DNA of 16,182 nt from assembly GCA_015490675.1 (NCBI GenBank), contig WFXI01000079.1, forward strand, positions 1 to 16,182. The letters are read 5' to 3'. The DNA is from Hydrogenothermaceae bacterium. Its GTDB lineage: Bacteria > Aquificota > Aquificia > Aquificales > Hydrogenothermaceae. The notes beneath the pieces are model-generated. The model saw nothing but the letters and a program-made list of their open reading frames with translations, made no database searches and was not told the DNA's origin. Every line of letters begins with the position of its first letter. Position 1 is the stretch's first letter. A program made the translations under genes and the position numbers. Shown here piece after piece: positions 13,756-16,182 of the stretch.

Positions 13756-16182
13756 ATGAGGATTTTATTATCTTTACTTTTGCTGTTTTCTTTTTCATTT
13801 GCAGAAGTTTTGTACAACCTAGAGCTTAAATTTAAGGAGCAAGATAAAAAATTTTTAATAGAAGGAGATTTAAATATAGAAGCTAACGAAAGTTTTAAAG
13901 TTTATATTCCAGAAAATTTACAAATACTAAAAAAAAGAAACAATCATCTAAAATTTTTATTAACAATTCCTAAAAACCACTTTCCAGAAATTTTTATTTC
14001 ACAAAAACAGCTTCCTTCTATAGATAAGTTAGCGAAATATAAGGTAAAAATTTATCCGCCAAAAGGATACATACCAATAACAGGAGCAGATATTGTAAAG
14101 ATAGAGAGTAGCTATTATTTATTTGAATTTCCATATAAAAAACCAGATATAAACATAATCCTTGGTAAAAACTGGAAGATTAATAAACTAAAACTAAGGA
14201 ATGATTTGGAAATTTACTTATATTCATTAAATACAAATCACAAAAAAGATATCTTAAAACTAGCTTCAAAATACATAACCTACTATGAGAACAAAATAGG
14301 TAAATTTCCTTATAAAAGATTCTCAATAGTAGAAACCTACAATCCTTATGGCTATTCTTTCCCAACTTTTACTACAATTTTTTATCCATTACTAAACAAA
14401 GAATTTATTTATGAAACATCTCTACCTCACGAAATTTTGCACCAATGGTTTGGTTGCAGTGTATATATAGATTTTTCTAAAGGAAATTGGGCAGAAGGAT
14501 TAACAGTTTATCTTGCAGATTATAATTTTTCAAAAAATAAAGACAAATATAGAAAGCTAATCTTAGAAAAATACGAAGCCTACATTGATAAAGATATTTC
14601 TTTAAAAAACTTTCAGTATAAAAAAGACAAAGCAAGTGAAGCATTAGGATATGGAAAGGGAATGTTTGTTTTTTATATGCTTGAAAATTTGATAGGGAAT
14701 AAAAACTTTAACAACGGAATTAGAGAATTTTATAAAAGCTACAAATTTAAAAATGCAAGCTGGCAAGATTTAAAATTTTCTTTTGAAAAATTTTCTAAAA
14801 ATAGATTAGACAAGTTTTTTAATCAATGGATAAATAACAGTTATGTTCCAGAGTTAGACTTAGAAATTTCAAATGTGGTTTATAAAGATGGATTTTTCAA
14901 CACAACTTTTACTATAAAACAGGAAAAGGATTTTTCTTTAAGCCTACCAGTTTATATAAAAACCTTAGACAGTTTAAAAAAATTTCAAATAAGCATATCT
15001 AAAAAAGAGCAAAAATTTACATTTAAAACAAAAAGCATTCCCTTAGAAATTTACCTTGACCCAAAATATGAAACCTTTAGACATTTAAAAGACGAAGAGA
15101 CAGACCCAATTATACATTTTGCATTAAATAAAAAACATACAGTTGTTGCAAATGAAAATACTAATATTTCAGATGTGGAAAATAAAAATGTAATCTTTGA
15201 AGATATAAAACATCCTATTTTAAAAAGTTTAATTAATAAAGATTTTGATAAAAACAATTTTGTTTATGCATTTAAAAACCCTTTAGGGAATAAAAAGGTA
15301 TTGCTAGTTGTTAATGGAAACATAAACTACAAACACTATGGAAACTATACTGCATTAATAAAAACGGGAGGTAAATTAAAGAAAATACAAAGTATAAAAA
15401 CTTTTGGATTTAGTTATAAAGTATATGACTTACCAGAGGTTGTTAATATAAAAGAAGGTGCTGCAAATTATATTTCATTATTAAATAAATTAACAAATGA
15501 AAAGTTAATTTATGTAGGAGAAAACCATACAAAATTTTCCAATCACCTAGTTCAATTACAAATAATTAAATATTTACACAATAAAGGCAAAAAATTAATT
15601 ATTGGAATGGAAATGTTTCAAAAACCGTTTCAAAAATATCTAGATGCATACATAGAAGGAAAAATAACAAAAAGAGAATTTTTAATAAAAACCCAGTATT
15701 ACAAAAGATGGGGGTATGATTTTAAACTTTATGAACCAATCTTAGATTTTGCAAAAGAAAATAAAATAAAGGTGATAGCATTAAATATAGAAAAAGAAAT
15801 CATAGATAAGGTTTCTAGCAAAGGTATTTCTTCATTAACATTAGAAGAAAAAAGCAAATTACCAAAGTCGATGGATTTTTCAAACTTTGAATATAGAAAG
15901 TTTTTAGAAGAAATATTTTCAAGACACAAGACAAATAAAAGTTTTATACATTTTTATGAATCGCAAATATTATGGGACGAGAGTATGGCACATAATTTAG
16001 CTTATTATATTGATAAGTTTCCAGATTATACATTTGTAATTTTAGCTGGAAATGGACACTTGAGATATCGATATGGAATTCCTTCTAGAGTTAAAAGATT
16101 AACAGGTTATAGAGGAATAGTAGTTTTAAATGATGATGAAATTAGAGAAAATATATCTGATTATGTTGTTTATCCTCAAGAA
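13756..16182 (+). CDS. Exported M1-type metallopeptidase fused to a ChaN-like domain, 3' end missing
   Basis: This frame is open for 809 codons from ATG 13756 (GGAG 6 nt upstream) to the window edge, without a stop. It has a signal peptide (cleavage after SFA, about residue 16). Residues 17-330 form an M1-like gluzincin: HEILHQWFG (His225, Glu226, His229), zinc-ligand Glu247 in GNWAEGLTVYLAD and the catalytic Tyr of GYGKGM (Tyr299). The HExxH-x17-E spacing is one residue shorter than classical M1 (x18). Residues about 436-570 form a less clear alpha/beta segment that includes HYGNYTALI. From about 580 comes a ChaN/Cofac_haem_bdg-type domain: LIYVGENHTKFSNH (Glu589, His591, His597), IGMEMFQKPFQKYLDAY, and AGNGHLRYRYGIPSRV (His768). 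ChaN proteins bind haem and have been linked to iron. The protein is probably periplasmic or surface-bound; its substrate is unknown. Confidence 0.85.
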   Translation, partial: MRILLSLLLLFSFSFAEVLYNLELKFKEQDKKFLIEGDLNIEANESFKVYIPENLQILKKRNNHLKFLLTIPKNHFPEIFISQKQLPSIDKLAKYKVKIYPPKGYIPITGADIVKIESSYYLFEFPYKKPDINIILGKNWKINKLKLRNDLEIYLYSLNTNHKKDILKLASKYITYYENKIGKFPYKRFSIVETYNPYGYSFPTFTTIFYPLLNKEFIYETSLPHEILHQWFGCSVYIDFSKGNWAEGLTVYLADYNFSKNKDKYRKLILEKYEAYIDKDISLKNFQYKKDKASEALGYGKGMFVFYMLENLIGNKNFNNGIREFYKSYKFKNASWQDLKFSFEKFSKNRLDKFFNQWINNSYVPELDLEISNVVYKDGFFNTTFTIKQEKDFSLSLPVYIKTLDSLKKFQISISKKEQKFTFKTKSIPLEIYLDPKYETFRHLKDEETDPIIHFALNKKHTVVANENTNISDVENKNVIFEDIKHPILKSLINKDFDKNNFVYAFKNPLGNKKVLLVVNGNINYKHYGNYTALIKTGGKLKKIQSIKTFGFSYKVYDLPEVVNIKEGAANYISLLNKLTNEKLIYVGENHTKFSNHLVQLQIIKYLHNKGKKLIIGMEMFQKPFQKYLDAYIEGKITKREFLIKTQYYKRWGYDFKLYEPILDFAKENKIKVIALNIEKEIIDKVSSKGISSLTLEEKSKLPKSMDFSNFEYRKFLEEIFSRHKTNKSFIHFYESQILWDESMAHNLAYYIDKFPDYTFVILAGNGHLRYRYGIPSRVKRLTGYRGIVVLNDDEIRENISDYVVYPQE

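Noticed and set aside
1..16182. CRISPR array, tRNA, rRNA or riboswitch
   Set aside because: No regularly spaced repeats, no tRNA-like T-loop/acceptor pattern and no conserved riboswitch core were noticed on either strand. The intergenic regions are short except 254-533.

Overview
The window looks like chromosomal DNA of a thermophilic, AT-rich, Gram-negative (diderm) bacterium. The proteins are rich in Lys, Glu and Ile, genes are packed with 1-8 bp gaps or overlaps, and TTG starts are common (leuD, the CDP-alcohol transferase, lptD, the dehydrogenase). LptD, a LolB-like lipoprotein and a porin show an outer membrane. The overall impression is Aquificota (Hydrogenothermaceae, Sulfurihydrogenibium-like); this is inference from style and gene content, not from a marker gene.

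Layout. (1) 1-253, minus: 5' part of a PerR/Fur-type regulator running off the left edge. (2) 254-533: a regulatory region. It holds a sigma70-like promoter for the regulator. Facing the other way are a very good sigma54 (-24/-12) promoter match at 476-491 and two near-identical 14-bp palindromes whose centres lie 32 bp apart, at the distance expected of enhancer sites. (3) 534-2445, plus: an exported DsrE-like protein and an outer-membrane porin, closed by a strong terminator at 2463-2490. (4) 2481-3145: a decayed, frameshifted IS1-family element. (5) 3185-4306, plus: ribD, converging on and overlapping (6) a tight minus-strand operon, 9077 to 4276: leuD, tandem universal stress protein, TPR lipoprotein, LolB-like lipoprotein, trpF, CDP-alcohol phosphatidyltransferase. 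(7) 9172-10873, plus: D-2-hydroxyacid dehydrogenase and a shortened IclR regulator, divergent from leuD. (8) 12915-10870, minus: lptD, overlapping iclR by 4 bp. (9) 12970-16182, plus: rbgA followed 3 bp later by a large open reading frame that runs off the right edge, an exported M1-type metallopeptidase fused to a ChaN-like haem/cofactor-binding domain.

How it fits together. Most of the window is housekeeping: riboflavin, leucine and tryptophan synthesis, phospholipid headgroup transfer, ribosome assembly and envelope biogenesis (LptD and LolB-like). The two parts most worth a second look are the sigma54/tandem-palindrome switch in front of the DsrE-like/porin pair, which looks like an inducible periplasmic sulfur-related module, and the peptidase-ChaN fusion protein.
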